DNA of 35,507 nt from Bacillota bacterium (lineage in GTDB: Bacteria; Bacillota; Clostridia; Lachnospirales; WQUN01), in contig WRKG01000294.1 of assembly GCA_009778185.1 (NCBI GenBank), forward strand, positions 1 to 35,507, written 5' to 3'. Both the position numbers and the translations under genes were made by a program. Positions 29,006-35,507 of this stretch are shown here, one piece after another (the stretch's first letter is position 1; every line of letters starts with the position of its first letter). A model generated the notes under the pieces. The model saw only the letters and a program-made list of their open reading frames with translations, had not been told where the DNA came from and did not search any database.

Positions 29006-30562
29006 TTATCGGATTGTAACATTTGTATAAAAATGAGTTAAAATTTCGCGGAATGTGTAGCCTTGCCTTGCCATGCCTTCCGCGCCGCGCTGGCTTAATC
29101 CTACGCCATGCCCAAAACCTGCACCGTTTATTGTAATTGTATCGCCTGTTGTAAATATGCCGATATTTGGCGGTTGCACTGGAATTGTTGGCAAATTTGG
29201 AACATTCGGAACTGTTGGCGTTATTGGTTCTGCTGGAACATTTGGCGGTTCTTCAATGTTTTCGTTATTTGCGTTATTTTCAAAAATAACGATTCCGTCG
29301 TTTGTGATTATGGAAAAAACATTCGGCACGGTATCTAAAATGTCGGCAGTTACAGCATACAAGCCCGTTGCAGAGGTTTCTGTTTCGGTAAAGCCATCAA
29401 AAATTACTATGTTTTGTGTTTCGGAAAAATAATTTTGTTGGCTTGGTTGAGCTGTTTGGGTTTGTTGGGTTTGTTCAAATGTTTCGGTTTCTCCAGTTTG
29501 CACAAAAGTTACGGGTTCGAAAGTTGCGCTGGCTATCATGTGCGAAAAATCACGGTTGGGAATATTCCCAAAATTGCGGCTTTGCAAAGAGCCGCCCGCA
29601 GAAACACTGAAAAATGTACGTATTTCTTCTCGTTCCAGAATAACTTGTCCGCTTGTTCCGCTTATTATAAGCGAATCCACTCTGCCAGATGGCGAGGTAT
29701 TTCCTGCGATTATTCCTGTAGCCATTCCTATGTTTCTGCCGCGCGTGTTGAGAACGCTCGTAAGTTCCGAAAGGGTAAAAGTGCGTTCCCAAAAAACGGG
29801 ATCAAACTCGTATAAATCGGGAACAGCCCGCAAATATGGGCGTGTTTCAACCCAAACATTTTCGGAATTTTCGGTAAATCCACCGCTGGATGCAAAAAAT
29901 ACCGTTTCGGCTAATTGGTTTTGAAAATAAATTAGAAGTCCGCTTGTGGCAAGCACTGCCGCCGTCGAATTGGGATGTTCCCATTCAATGCCGTTGTAAA
30001 CTTGGCAATGCACCGTATCGCACAAATCGAAACCGTTGTGAGTATTATTGTAAATTGTGGTGTAAATTGCGTAGGTTCGTGCCGCAACGGATTGTGCTTT
30101 CAAAGCCTCAAAATGCCAACTTGCGGGCATTTCGGACGGCACAACGCTAAACAAATATTCGTCAACCAGCAAAACGTTGACTGGAGTTATTCCCGAACCT
30201 TGCCGCAAAAATTCTATTGTGCCGCGGTATTCTCTGCCGTGAATGCTGATAAATTCGCCGTTTGCCGCTGTTATTGCCGTTGTTTGGTCAAAGGTTGCAA
30301 CTTGCTCATTTCCGCTAAATAACGCAATTTGGGATTCTCCCTGCGGTTGTGCGGTAAATCCTGTTTCGGATTGCACTAGCGTTTGACCATAAAAAATTGC
30401 CGAGTTGTTTATCGTTATGCTTGCTCTGTTGGTTAAACCAATGCGTAAATGCGTGGGAATTTCGGGAATATCTCGTATAACTGTTGCATTTACTGCCGTT
30501 GTGAAACTTAATAAAATAATGGTTGTTAAAATTGTCGAAAAAGTCGAAAAAATTTTTTTCAT
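29006..30562 (-). CDS. Secreted SpoIID/LytB-domain protein with a large insertion
   Basis: A 518-residue exported protein: signal peptide (1-27, STILTTIILLSFTTAVNA), then a SpoIID domain. Key motifs are VDEYLFSVVPSEMPASW (133-149, with E144 in the position of the catalytic Glu), ALKAQSVAARTYA (153-165), SSGGFTEN (225-232) and a final GFGHGVGLSQRGAEGMA (482-498). SpoIID-type enzymes cut stripped peptidoglycan glycan strands (lytic transglycosylase). Between residues about 345 and 470 lies a Gln/Thr/Pro-rich stretch that splits the last motif from the main domain. No other spoII or wall-hydrolase gene is adjacent, so sporulation is not implied. SD AAAGGAT. Confidence 0.88.
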   Translation of the reverse strand: MKKIFSTFSTILTTIILLSFTTAVNATVIRDIPEIPTHLRIGLTNRASITINNSAIFYGQTLVQSETGFTAQPQGESQIALFSGNEQVATFDQTTAITAANGEFISIHGREYRGTIEFLRQGSGITPVNVLLVDEYLFSVVPSEMPASWHFEALKAQSVAARTYAIYTTIYNNTHNGFDLCDTVHCQVYNGIEWEHPNSTAAVLATSGLLIYFQNQLAETVFFASSGGFTENSENVWVETRPYLRAVPDLYEFDPVFWERTFTLSELTSVLNTRGRNIGMATGIIAGNTSPSGRVDSLIISGTSGQVILEREEIRTFFSVSAGGSLQSRNFGNIPNRDFSHMIASATFEPVTFVQTGETETFEQTQQTQTAQPSQQNYFSETQNIVIFDGFTETETSATGLYAVTADILDTVPNVFSIITNDGIVIFENNANNENIEEPPNVPAEPITPTVPNVPNLPTIPVQPPNIGIFTTGDTITINGAGFGHGVGLSQRGAEGMARQGYTFREILTHFYTNVTIR

Positions 30563-30667
30563 TATGTAAAAAATATCCTTTCTTTTTTTTGTGGTTGTGT
30601 TATACTTTTTTGAGTATATTTTATTTTAACATTTTTTCGACAGTTAAAAAAGGAGATGTAAAATTTT

Positions 30668-31831
30668 ATGGATACTTCAATATTTTTGTGGGTTGCACTA
30701 ATATTGTTGTCAACCAAAATAATGGCTCTTGTGTTTAAGCGGATACATATGCCGCAAGTTGTTGGTGCATTAGTAGCAGGAATTTTACTTGGTCCTGCGG
30801 TATTTGGTTGGATGCAGCCAAGCGAAACAATTCGCACATTAGCAGAATTTGGCGTTGTTTTACTGCTATTTTCGGCAGGAATGGAAACCGACTTAAAAGA
30901 GTTAAAAAACTCGATAAAAGCGTCCTCAATAATATCGATGTTGGGAATGATAGCTGCTTTAGGCGGCGGATTTTTAGTGGCGTTTTTATTGGGAATGCCG
31001 CCGTTTGAGGCGTTTTTTATAAGCATTGCAATAGCATCTTCGTCAACCAGTATAATCGTGGAATCGTTGCACGAGATGGGCAAACTTAAAAGTAAAACAG
31101 GCACAGTAATGGTAAATGCGTCCATTATTGACGATATTCTTACAATAATATTGCTGGCGGTTGTAATGGGAATGGGCGAAGCTGGCGAAGTATCTTTTAT
31201 GGCGATAATTATTGTGCTGTTGCAGATATTGGCGTTTTTCGTGTTTGCGTTTATTATGGGATATATTGTCAACAAGTTATTCGACATAATGTACGAAAGA
31301 ATGGGCAAACACAACAGATATTCCATTTTTGCGATTGCCTACTGTTTTTTAATGGCATTTTTGGCAGAGGAATTTGGAATAGCCAATATTACAGGTGCAT
31401 ACATTGCAGGAATCGCCTTTTGCACAACTCGTTGTGTAGAATCTCTTGAAACGAACACGCATACGATGTCTTATATGTTTTTTACGCCGATATTTTTGGC
31501 AAACATCGGCTTAAGCATGACATTTACTGGAATGACAGGCGAAATATTAGTGTTTACAATGTTGTTGGTGCTTGCGGCAATCTTCTCAAAAATAATCGGC
31601 TGCGGACTCGGCGCAAAAATATCCAAGTTTACCAACCGCGAAAGTATGCAAATTGGAATAGGAATGATTGCACGCGGCGAAGTTTCCTTTGTTGTAATTA
31701 ACAAGGGAATCGTTTTGGGATATATCGGCTCGTTGATTTTCCCAAGCATTATTGTGGTTGTGCTTATTGCTATTTTGGTAACTCCGATATTGCTAAAACC
31801 GCTTTATACTTACAAAATTAAACCTAGCTAA
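30668..31831 (+). CDS. Kef-type (CPA2) cation:proton antiporter
   Basis: A 387-residue membrane protein of about 12 helices. QVVGALVAGILLGPAVFG (about 35-52), FGVVLLLFSAGMETDLKEL (64-82), the ion-site VNASIIDDILTIILLA (149-164, adjacent Asp pair) and GMIARGEVSFVV near the C-terminus are all CPA2 hallmarks. It has no C-terminal TrkA-N domain, so it resembles NapA-type rather than full-length KefC. Exchanges Na+ or K+ for H+. AAGGAG lies some 12 bases before the ATG. Divergent from the SpoIID-domain gene; the gap holds a TATACT...AGTATA inverted repeat (30601-30618) that offers a -10 box to each strand. Confidence 0.9.
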   Translation: MDTSIFLWVALILLSTKIMALVFKRIHMPQVVGALVAGILLGPAVFGWMQPSETIRTLAEFGVVLLLFSAGMETDLKELKNSIKASSIISMLGMIAALGGGFLVAFLLGMPPFEAFFISIAIASSSTSIIVESLHEMGKLKSKTGTVMVNASIIDDILTIILLAVVMGMGEAGEVSFMAIIIVLLQILAFFVFAFIMGYIVNKLFDIMYERMGKHNRYSIFAIAYCFLMAFLAEEFGIANITGAYIAGIAFCTTRCVESLETNTHTMSYMFFTPIFLANIGLSMTFTGMTGEILVFTMLLVLAAIFSKIIGCGLGAKISKFTNRESMQIGIGMIARGEVSFVVINKGIVLGYIGSLIFPSIIVVVLIAILVTPILLKPLYTYKIKPS

Positions 31832-31849
31832 ATTATTTTTCAACTTGCG

Positions 31850-31878
31850 TTGCAAAAATCCCAAAATAGGTTTATCAT
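31850..31878 (+). promoter_or_regulatory. Predicted promoter for panB
   Basis: TTGCAA (31850-31855), 17 bases, TATCAT (31873-31878), then SD AAAAGGA and ATG 31907. Confidence 0.5.
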
Positions 31879-31906
31879 AAAATAAAAGCACAAAAGGATG
31901 TGTAAA

Positions 31907-32734
31907 ATGCAAGCGAAAAATACCGTACTTACGTTTCGGCAAGCAAAACAGGAAAACAAAAAGCTGACAATGCTGACAGCTTACGATTATTCCACGGCAA
32001 AATTGATTGACGAAAGCGGAATAAATAGCATTTTGGTGGGCGATTCGTTGGGAAACGTTATGTTGGGCTATTCTAGCACAATATCGGTTACAATGGACGA
32101 CATGATTCACCACGGAAAAGCCGTTACCAGAGCGGTAAAAAATGCTCTGGTTGTTGTTGATATGCCGTTTATGTCGTATCAAACTTCGGTTTACGATTCG
32201 GTTGTAAACGCTGGGCGTTTAATAAAGGAAACCAACGCAAACGCAGTAAAATTGGAAAGTGCATTTTTTGAAGAAATTGCGGCAATTACAAAAGCGTCGA
32301 TTCCTGTGGTTGCACATTTGGGGCTAACTCCGCAATCGGTGAACTCTTTGGGCGGCTATAAAGTTCAAGGAATAACCGAGGAAAGTGCCAAAAAAATTGC
32401 TAGCGATGCACAAGCTGTACAAGATGCAGGTGCGTTTGCCGTTGTTTTGGAATGCGTTCCCGCAAAATTGGCAAAATATATAACTCAACAATTAAAAATT
32501 CCGACAATCGGCATTGGCGCAGGTAGATATTGCGATGGTCAAGTGCTAGTTTATCACGATATGTTGGGAATGGTTTCCGACTTTAAGCCAAAATTTGTTA
32601 AACAATACGCAAATTTGGGCGAAACAATGAAATCGGCATTTAGCAATTTCTCGGAAGAAGTGCAAAACGGCACTTTTCCAACAAAAGAAAACGAATACAA
32701 TATCTCGGACGAAATCATCGAAAAATTGTACTAA
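31907..32734 (+). CDS. panB: 3-methyl-2-oxobutanoate hydroxymethyltransferase
   Basis: 275 residues, standard PanB length. Motifs: [11 protein letters not shown] and [14 protein letters not shown] (metal and ketoisovalerate site), [37 protein letters not shown] in pieces, ECVPAKLA, and [22 protein letters not shown]. Transfers a one-carbon unit from methylene-tetrahydrofolate to 2-oxoisovalerate, giving ketopantoate, the first step of pantothenate and CoA synthesis. ATG 31907 is preferred over ATG 31898, which overlaps the SD. The usual partners panC and panD are not adjacent; the next gene, 23 bases on, is a flavoprotein. Confidence 0.95.
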   Translation: MQAKNTVLTFRQAKQENKKLTMLTAYDYSTAKLIDESGINSILVGDSLGNVMLGYSSTISVTMDDMIHHGKAVTRAVKNALVVVDMPFMSYQTSVYDSVVNAGRLIKETNANAVKLESAFFEEIAAITKASIPVVAHLGLTPQSVNSLGGYKVQGITEESAKKIASDAQAVQDAGAFAVVLECVPAKLAKYITQQLKIPTIGIGAGRYCDGQVLVYHDMLGMVSDFKPKFVKQYANLGETMKSAFSNFSEEVQNGTFPTKENEYNISDEIIEKLY

Positions 32735-32757
32735 AAAATAAAAAGGAGTGTTTCAAA

Positions 32758-34077
32758 TTGGAAGATAAATATTTTAAGAACGTTATAATCGGGTTTGGAA
32801 AAGCAGGACGTGCTTTGGCAAAATTTTTATCTCAGCACGGCGAGGAATCCGTTATAATCGAAAGGGATAAAGCCATGTATGGCGGAACTTGTCCCAATAT
32901 TGGCTGTGCGCCGTCTAAAACGTTGATTTATGCGGGGCATACAAAAAAGCCGTTTGCCGAGGCGATGGCTACAAAATATAAAGTCCGCGAAATGCTCCAC
33001 AATGGAGCGTATCACGGTGCAGCAGACGAGCCTCTCGTTTCAGTTTTGGACGGCGTTGCAAGTTTTTTAAGCCCAACGGAAATTGCCGTAAACTTAAACA
33101 ACAAGTTTACCAAAGTTACAGGCGAGCGTTTCTTTATAAATACGGGCTCAACGCCGATTATCCCAGAAATTCCAGGAATAGATACAGCCAACAATATTTT
33201 AACCTCCGAATCGGCAATGGAACTTGACAAGCTACCGCAAAATTTGGTTGTTATCGGTGCAGGTTACATAGGATTAGAATTTGCAGGAATGTTCAACAGT
33301 TTTGGCGCAAACGTTACCGTACTAGAATCGAACCCAGTATTTTTGCCCAACGAAGACGATGATATTTCCGCCGCTATTTTAACCGATTTGACAAACAGCG
33401 GAATCGCCGTACATTTGTCAACCACTGTCGAGAAAATATCTGATACAGAAGTTATTGCAAACGGCAAAAGCTACAAAGCCGACAAAGTGCTAATTGCCGT
33501 GGGTCGCAAGCCAAACATTGACGATTTGCAACTGCAAAACGCAAACATAGAGTTATCCAACGGGTACATTAAGGTTGACGAAACTTTGCAAACGAATGTT
33601 CCCAATATTTGGGCAATGGGAGATGTTCGCGGTGGCCCGCAATTTTATTATTTGTCAACGGACGATTTTCGCATAATTAGCAACCAACTTTTCGGGGATA
33701 AATCTCGCAAATTATCCGATAGAAACCCTGTACCTTACAGTATTTTCACTAATCCAACGTTATCTCATATAGGATTAACCGAAAAATCGGCAAAGGAGCA
33801 GAATATAAAATATCGGCTGTTCAAAATGGCGGCAGCACCGATAGTTCGCACAAAAGTAACACAAGATATGCGAGGTATGTTAAAAGCATTGGTTGATCCC
33901 CAAACAGAGCAAATTTTGGGCGTTACGTTATATCATATTGACTCTCACGAAGTGATAAATCTTATTAGTTTAGCAATGGAATTAAAACTGCCGTATACCG
34001 CTCTTCGCGACCGCATTTATACGCATCCTACAGCAACCGAGGGGCTAAATGATTTGTTTAATAACGAGATAAAATAA
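32758..34077 (+). CDS. Class I pyridine nucleotide-disulfide oxidoreductase (RclA/mercuric reductase-like)
   Basis: A 439-residue FAD enzyme. FAD-binding VIIGFGKAGRALA (9-21), redox-active GGTC45PNIGC50APSKTL, the NAD(P)H-binding VVIGAGYIGLEFAGMF (about 163-178), FAD-closing IWAMGDVRGG, and C-terminal THPTATEGLNDLF with the catalytic His-Pro...Glu pair. The spacing and the C-P-N-I-G-C form place it nearer RclA/MerA-like oxidoreductases than lipoamide dehydrogenase, and no 2-oxo acid dehydrogenase genes are near. The TTG start has AAAGGAG upstream. It may protect against reactive chlorine or oxidants, by analogy with RclA. Substrate uncertain. Confidence 0.88.
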   Translation: MEDKYFKNVIIGFGKAGRALAKFLSQHGEESVIIERDKAMYGGTCPNIGCAPSKTLIYAGHTKKPFAEAMATKYKVREMLHNGAYHGAADEPLVSVLDGVASFLSPTEIAVNLNNKFTKVTGERFFINTGSTPIIPEIPGIDTANNILTSESAMELDKLPQNLVVIGAGYIGLEFAGMFNSFGANVTVLESNPVFLPNEDDDISAAILTDLTNSGIAVHLSTTVEKISDTEVIANGKSYKADKVLIAVGRKPNIDDLQLQNANIELSNGYIKVDETLQTNVPNIWAMGDVRGGPQFYYLSTDDFRIISNQLFGDKSRKLSDRNPVPYSIFTNPTLSHIGLTEKSAKEQNIKYRLFKMAAAPIVRTKVTQDMRGMLKALVDPQTEQILGVTLYHIDSHEVINLISLAMELKLPYTALRDRIYTHPTATEGLNDLFNNEIK

Positions 34078-34131
34078 TATTGAAAGTGTTTTGCAAATGG
34101 GCAACTTTTGTGGTTGTCTTTTTGCGTTGGG

Positions 34132-34618
34132 TTATTCCTCGTCTTCATTAGGAATATACACTTCTTGATAATTGTTTTCCGCATCAAAAAAATAATTGTA
34201 CTTATCGGAAACTTCATTAAAAATACATTTCATTTGTACCAGAATCTAAACAAAATTGCCAATTTTTCAGCACGCTTGCTCCTAATAGCAAATTTCGCTC
34301 TAAAACGCCCTGATATTCCGCCGCCATAACAGGCAAATTGCGAATGCACAAATCTCCAAAATGCACATAATTGATAGTGTAAAGAGTTGCATCGTATTTG
34401 TGGTTGCCAATTATAATTTCTTGCGTGTGGTTTTTTTCTTTTCCCCATTTTTCAGCCATTGTTGTAGTCCACAAAGTATTTTGGCTACCTGTGTCGATGA
34501 TTGTTGGCAAAGGTTTTGGCGTAACAAAAGGCAACTTAATTCCAATTCCTAAATCCGCCTTGTATCTGTGTTGGACAATTTGCAACGGAATTTTATACTT
34601 AAAAGTAATTTCTTTCAT
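34132..34618 (-). CDS. Retropepsin-like aspartyl protease, reading frame broken near the C-terminus
   Basis: A small single-domain aspartyl protease: PTIIDTGSQNTLW with D42-T-G44 as the catalytic loop and NLLLGASVLKNWQFCLD (109-125) as the flap-distal G-x-x-x-L motif of bacterial retropepsins. Such proteins must dimerise to be active. Zero-frame translation stops at 34217 (133 residues, 34217-34618). Immediately after, a +1 shift at a T5 run (34219-34223) opens 28 more codons (NEVSDKYNYFFDAENN..., ending PNEDEE) to a stop at 34132, so the protein was probably longer. Starts in an ATGA overlap with the small gene upstream. Not obviously membrane-bound or secreted. Confidence 0.75.
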
Positions 34619-34917
34619 TTATAATTCCACCTATCCGCTTTCGTTGAGGGATATGTTCCAGTTCTTAGATATTGATAAATATAGCCCTCTTCCTCTTCTC
34701 TTTTTTGAGTGTAATCTTCAATAATGCTGTAAGCACCTTTGCCTTCTGGGATAGCCGCCGCTAAAAACCCAACATATCCTGGATATTTCCTATCAAAATA
34801 TTGTTCCCAACGCAACATAACATAATGATGCTCAAACCTATCAAACATCTCGTCTTCGGTTAATAACTCTGTGCCTGGATAAATTAGCAAATCTTTCTCG
34901 GTTACTTTATTTTCCAT
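34615..34917 (-). CDS. Small protein of unknown family, tandem paralogue 2
   Basis: Not recognised. 100 residues, acidic: an N-terminal MENKVTEKDLLIYPGTELL, a TEDEMFDRFEHHYVMLR helix, a small hydrophobic patch (YVGFLAAAIPEGKG) and an aromatic C-terminus (TYPSTKADRWNYK). Very similar to the product of 34960-35265, with identical ends and a diverged middle (WEQYFDRK against TENFYKEY). Stop overlaps the retropepsin start (ATGA), so the two are probably made together. GGAGG lies eight bases before the ATG. Could be a partner, substrate or chaperone of the protease. Confidence 0.75.
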   Translation of the reverse strand: MENKVTEKDLLIYPGTELLTEDEMFDRFEHHYVMLRWEQYFDRKYPGYVGFLAAAIPEGKGAYSIIEDYTQKREEEEGYIYQYLRTGTYPSTKADRWNYK

Positions 34918-34963
34918 ATTGTGTTCCTCCTTTTATTTTATACTTAAAAATAATTTCTTTCAT
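34907..34963 (-). pseudogene. Truncated start of a second retropepsin gene
   Basis: After the first small-protein gene (stop at 34960), an ATG in the same ATGA position begins MKEIIFKYKI, nearly identical to the retropepsin N-terminus MKEITFKYKI. It then runs into the SD region of the next small gene (KGGTQYGK, stop). This is the cut-off 5' end of a duplicated protease gene and marks the edge of the tandem duplication. Confidence 0.75.
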
Positions 34964-35265
34964 TTATAATTCCACCTATCAGCCTTCGTTGAGGGATATG
35001 TTCCTGTGTGCAAATATTCATATGTGAACCCCTCTTCTGCATCCCTTTTAAGTGAATAATCAGCAAAAATACTATAAGCAACCTTTCCACCTACAGGAAT
35101 AGCCGCCGCAAGCCAACCCTCATATCCAGGATATTCTTTGTAAAAATTTTCAGTTTGCCTTAACAACACATGATGATGCTCAAACCTATCAAACATCTCG
35201 TCCTCGGTTAATAACTCTGTGCCTGGATAAATTAGCAAATCTTTCTCGGTTACTTTATTTTCCAT
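34960..35265 (-). CDS. Small protein of unknown family, tandem paralogue 1
   Basis: Not recognised. 101 residues with the same layout as its downstream paralogue: MENKVTEKDLLIYPGTELL, TEDEMFDRFEHHHVLLR, a middle that differs (TENFYKEYPGYEGWLAAAIP), and the same STKADRWNYK end. No signal peptide or transmembrane helix. AGGAGG lies seven to eight bases before the ATG. First gene of the small-protein/protease operon; the promoter is probably in 35270-35330. Confidence 0.75.
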   Translation of the reverse strand: MENKVTEKDLLIYPGTELLTEDEMFDRFEHHHVLLRQTENFYKEYPGYEGWLAAAIPVGGKVAYSIFADYSLKRDAEEGFTYEYLHTGTYPSTKADRWNYK

Positions 35266-35317
35266 ATTATGTTCCTCCTATGATTATATAATAAACTTCG
35301 TGCACTTTGCATATTTA

Positions 35318-35326
35318 ATTTTACCA
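35318..35326 (-). promoter_or_regulatory. Extended -10 for the small-protein/retropepsin operon
   Basis: TGGTAAAAT on the minus strand (TG at 35326-35325, TAAAAT 35323-35318), with only a weak -35-like TTGTTT upstream. Transcription would start about 45 bases before the ATG at 35265. Confidence 0.4.
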
Positions 35327-35374
35327 CAAACATCGACAAAAACAAAATTGCAAATAGATTTTTTCAAAATTTAT

Positions 35375-35404
35375 TTGCATGATACACCCATTTTTTATTA
35401 TAAT
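35375..35404 (+). promoter_or_regulatory. Promoter for the gene starting at 35488
   Basis: TTGCAT (35375-35380), 18 bases, TATAAT (35399-35404), about 80 bases before the ATG. Confidence 0.55.
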
Positions 35405-35487
35405 AACATTAAATAGGTAAACTAAAATATGCGTTTGAAATACTCGCCAAAAAATAAAAAATATTTATCTAAAAAGGAGGCAAAAAA

Positions 35488-35507
35488 ATGACCTGCAAAA
35501 AATGCAA
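35488..35507 (+). CDS. Start of a Cys-containing protein, possibly zinc ribbon (runs off window)
   Basis: AAAGGAGG (35473-35480) followed seven bases later by ATG and the codons MTCKKC. The C-x-x-C at the very start is typical of proteins with an N-terminal zinc ribbon, but only six codons are visible and nothing more can be said. Confidence 0.5.

Noticed and set aside
28708-29022. Minus-strand frame over the repeats at 28713 and 28876
   Set aside because: Its translation is that of the GC-rich repeat (Arg/Ala/Pro-rich), which also occurs at other intergenic sites; no SD.
29006-30562. Evidence that the organism sporulates
   Set aside because: SpoIID domains are also common in non-spore-forming bacteria as LytB-type proteins, and no other sporulation gene is in the window.
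30601-30618. TATACT...AGTATA as paired promoters for the Kef-type and SpoIID genes
   Set aside because: The -10-like boxes are good but neither has a convincing -35 at the right distance, so no promoter feature was called.
34960-35265. Toxin-antitoxin pair reading of the small-protein/retropepsin operon
   Set aside because: The size and coupling fit, but no toxin or antitoxin fold is recognisable; kept only as a possible functional module.

Overview
The window is AT-rich bacterial chromosome, most likely from a low-GC Gram-positive anaerobe (Bacillota, probably Clostridia-like). The signs are strong AAGGAGG Shine-Dalgarno (SD) sites, several TTG or GTG starts, the rplI-dnaB pair, a TagO/WecA-type transferase, a Sua5 / YwlE-type phosphatase / Upp neighbourhood like that of Bacillus, PepF and a SpoIID-domain protein. 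I cannot name a species. No rRNA, tRNA, CRISPR array or prophage was seen.

Layout. 1-85: start of glutamate dehydrogenase (minus). 351-2774: a minus-strand operon of an Rpn/PD-(D/E)XK nuclease, then four small genes that are separate copies of its C-terminal tail, then a GNAT acetyltransferase. 2856-5712: a GtrB-like/GtrII-like membrane glycosyltransferase pair; the GtrB-like gene is frameshifted, and the leader between the predicted promoter and the first gene carries an intrinsic terminator. 6093-7886: pepF. 8020-12966: a ZIP metal transporter followed by mnhE-F-G-(A'/A''/B fusion)-C-D, in the order of an Mbh-type antiporter module and without the NuoL-like part of MrpA. 12976-14520: an unknown membrane protein divergent from a Nif3-family gene. 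14688-16344: two type IV pilus-like genes. 16480-18287: dnaB and rplI. 18407-24166: a secreted FecR-domain protein, a GT2 glycosyltransferase, a MATE exporter and a GH88/GH105-like hydrolase, mostly single-gene units with divergent promoters. 24390-28682: a tightly packed minus operon, SEC-C protein / Sua5 / phosphatase-UPRT fusion / TagO-like / nitroreductase. 29006-34077: SpoIID-domain protein, Kef-type antiporter, panB and an RclA/mercuric reductase-like flavoprotein. 34132-35265: a retropepsin-like protease behind two tandem copies of an unknown small gene. 35488-end: start of a Cys-containing, possibly zinc-ribbon, protein.

Two families of GC-rich palindromic repeats sit between genes: a short element with GTAGGGGCGGATA ends (six sites) and a two-hairpin element of about 57-80 bp (four sites), three of whose copies carry a further nested palindrome.

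The most interesting region is 932-2774. The nuclease gene contains an internal SD plus GTG that would produce its C-terminal tail alone, and the same translation cassette is repeated downstream as stand-alone tail genes. This resembles, in expanded form, the nuclease / intragenic inhibitor arrangement known for E. coli Rpn proteins. Other points of interest are the protein-arginine-phosphatase-type/uracil phosphoribosyltransferase fusion, the Mbh-ordered antiporter operon behind a ZIP gene with an apparent ATT start, the attenuator-like gtr leader, and the duplicated small-protein/retropepsin module.
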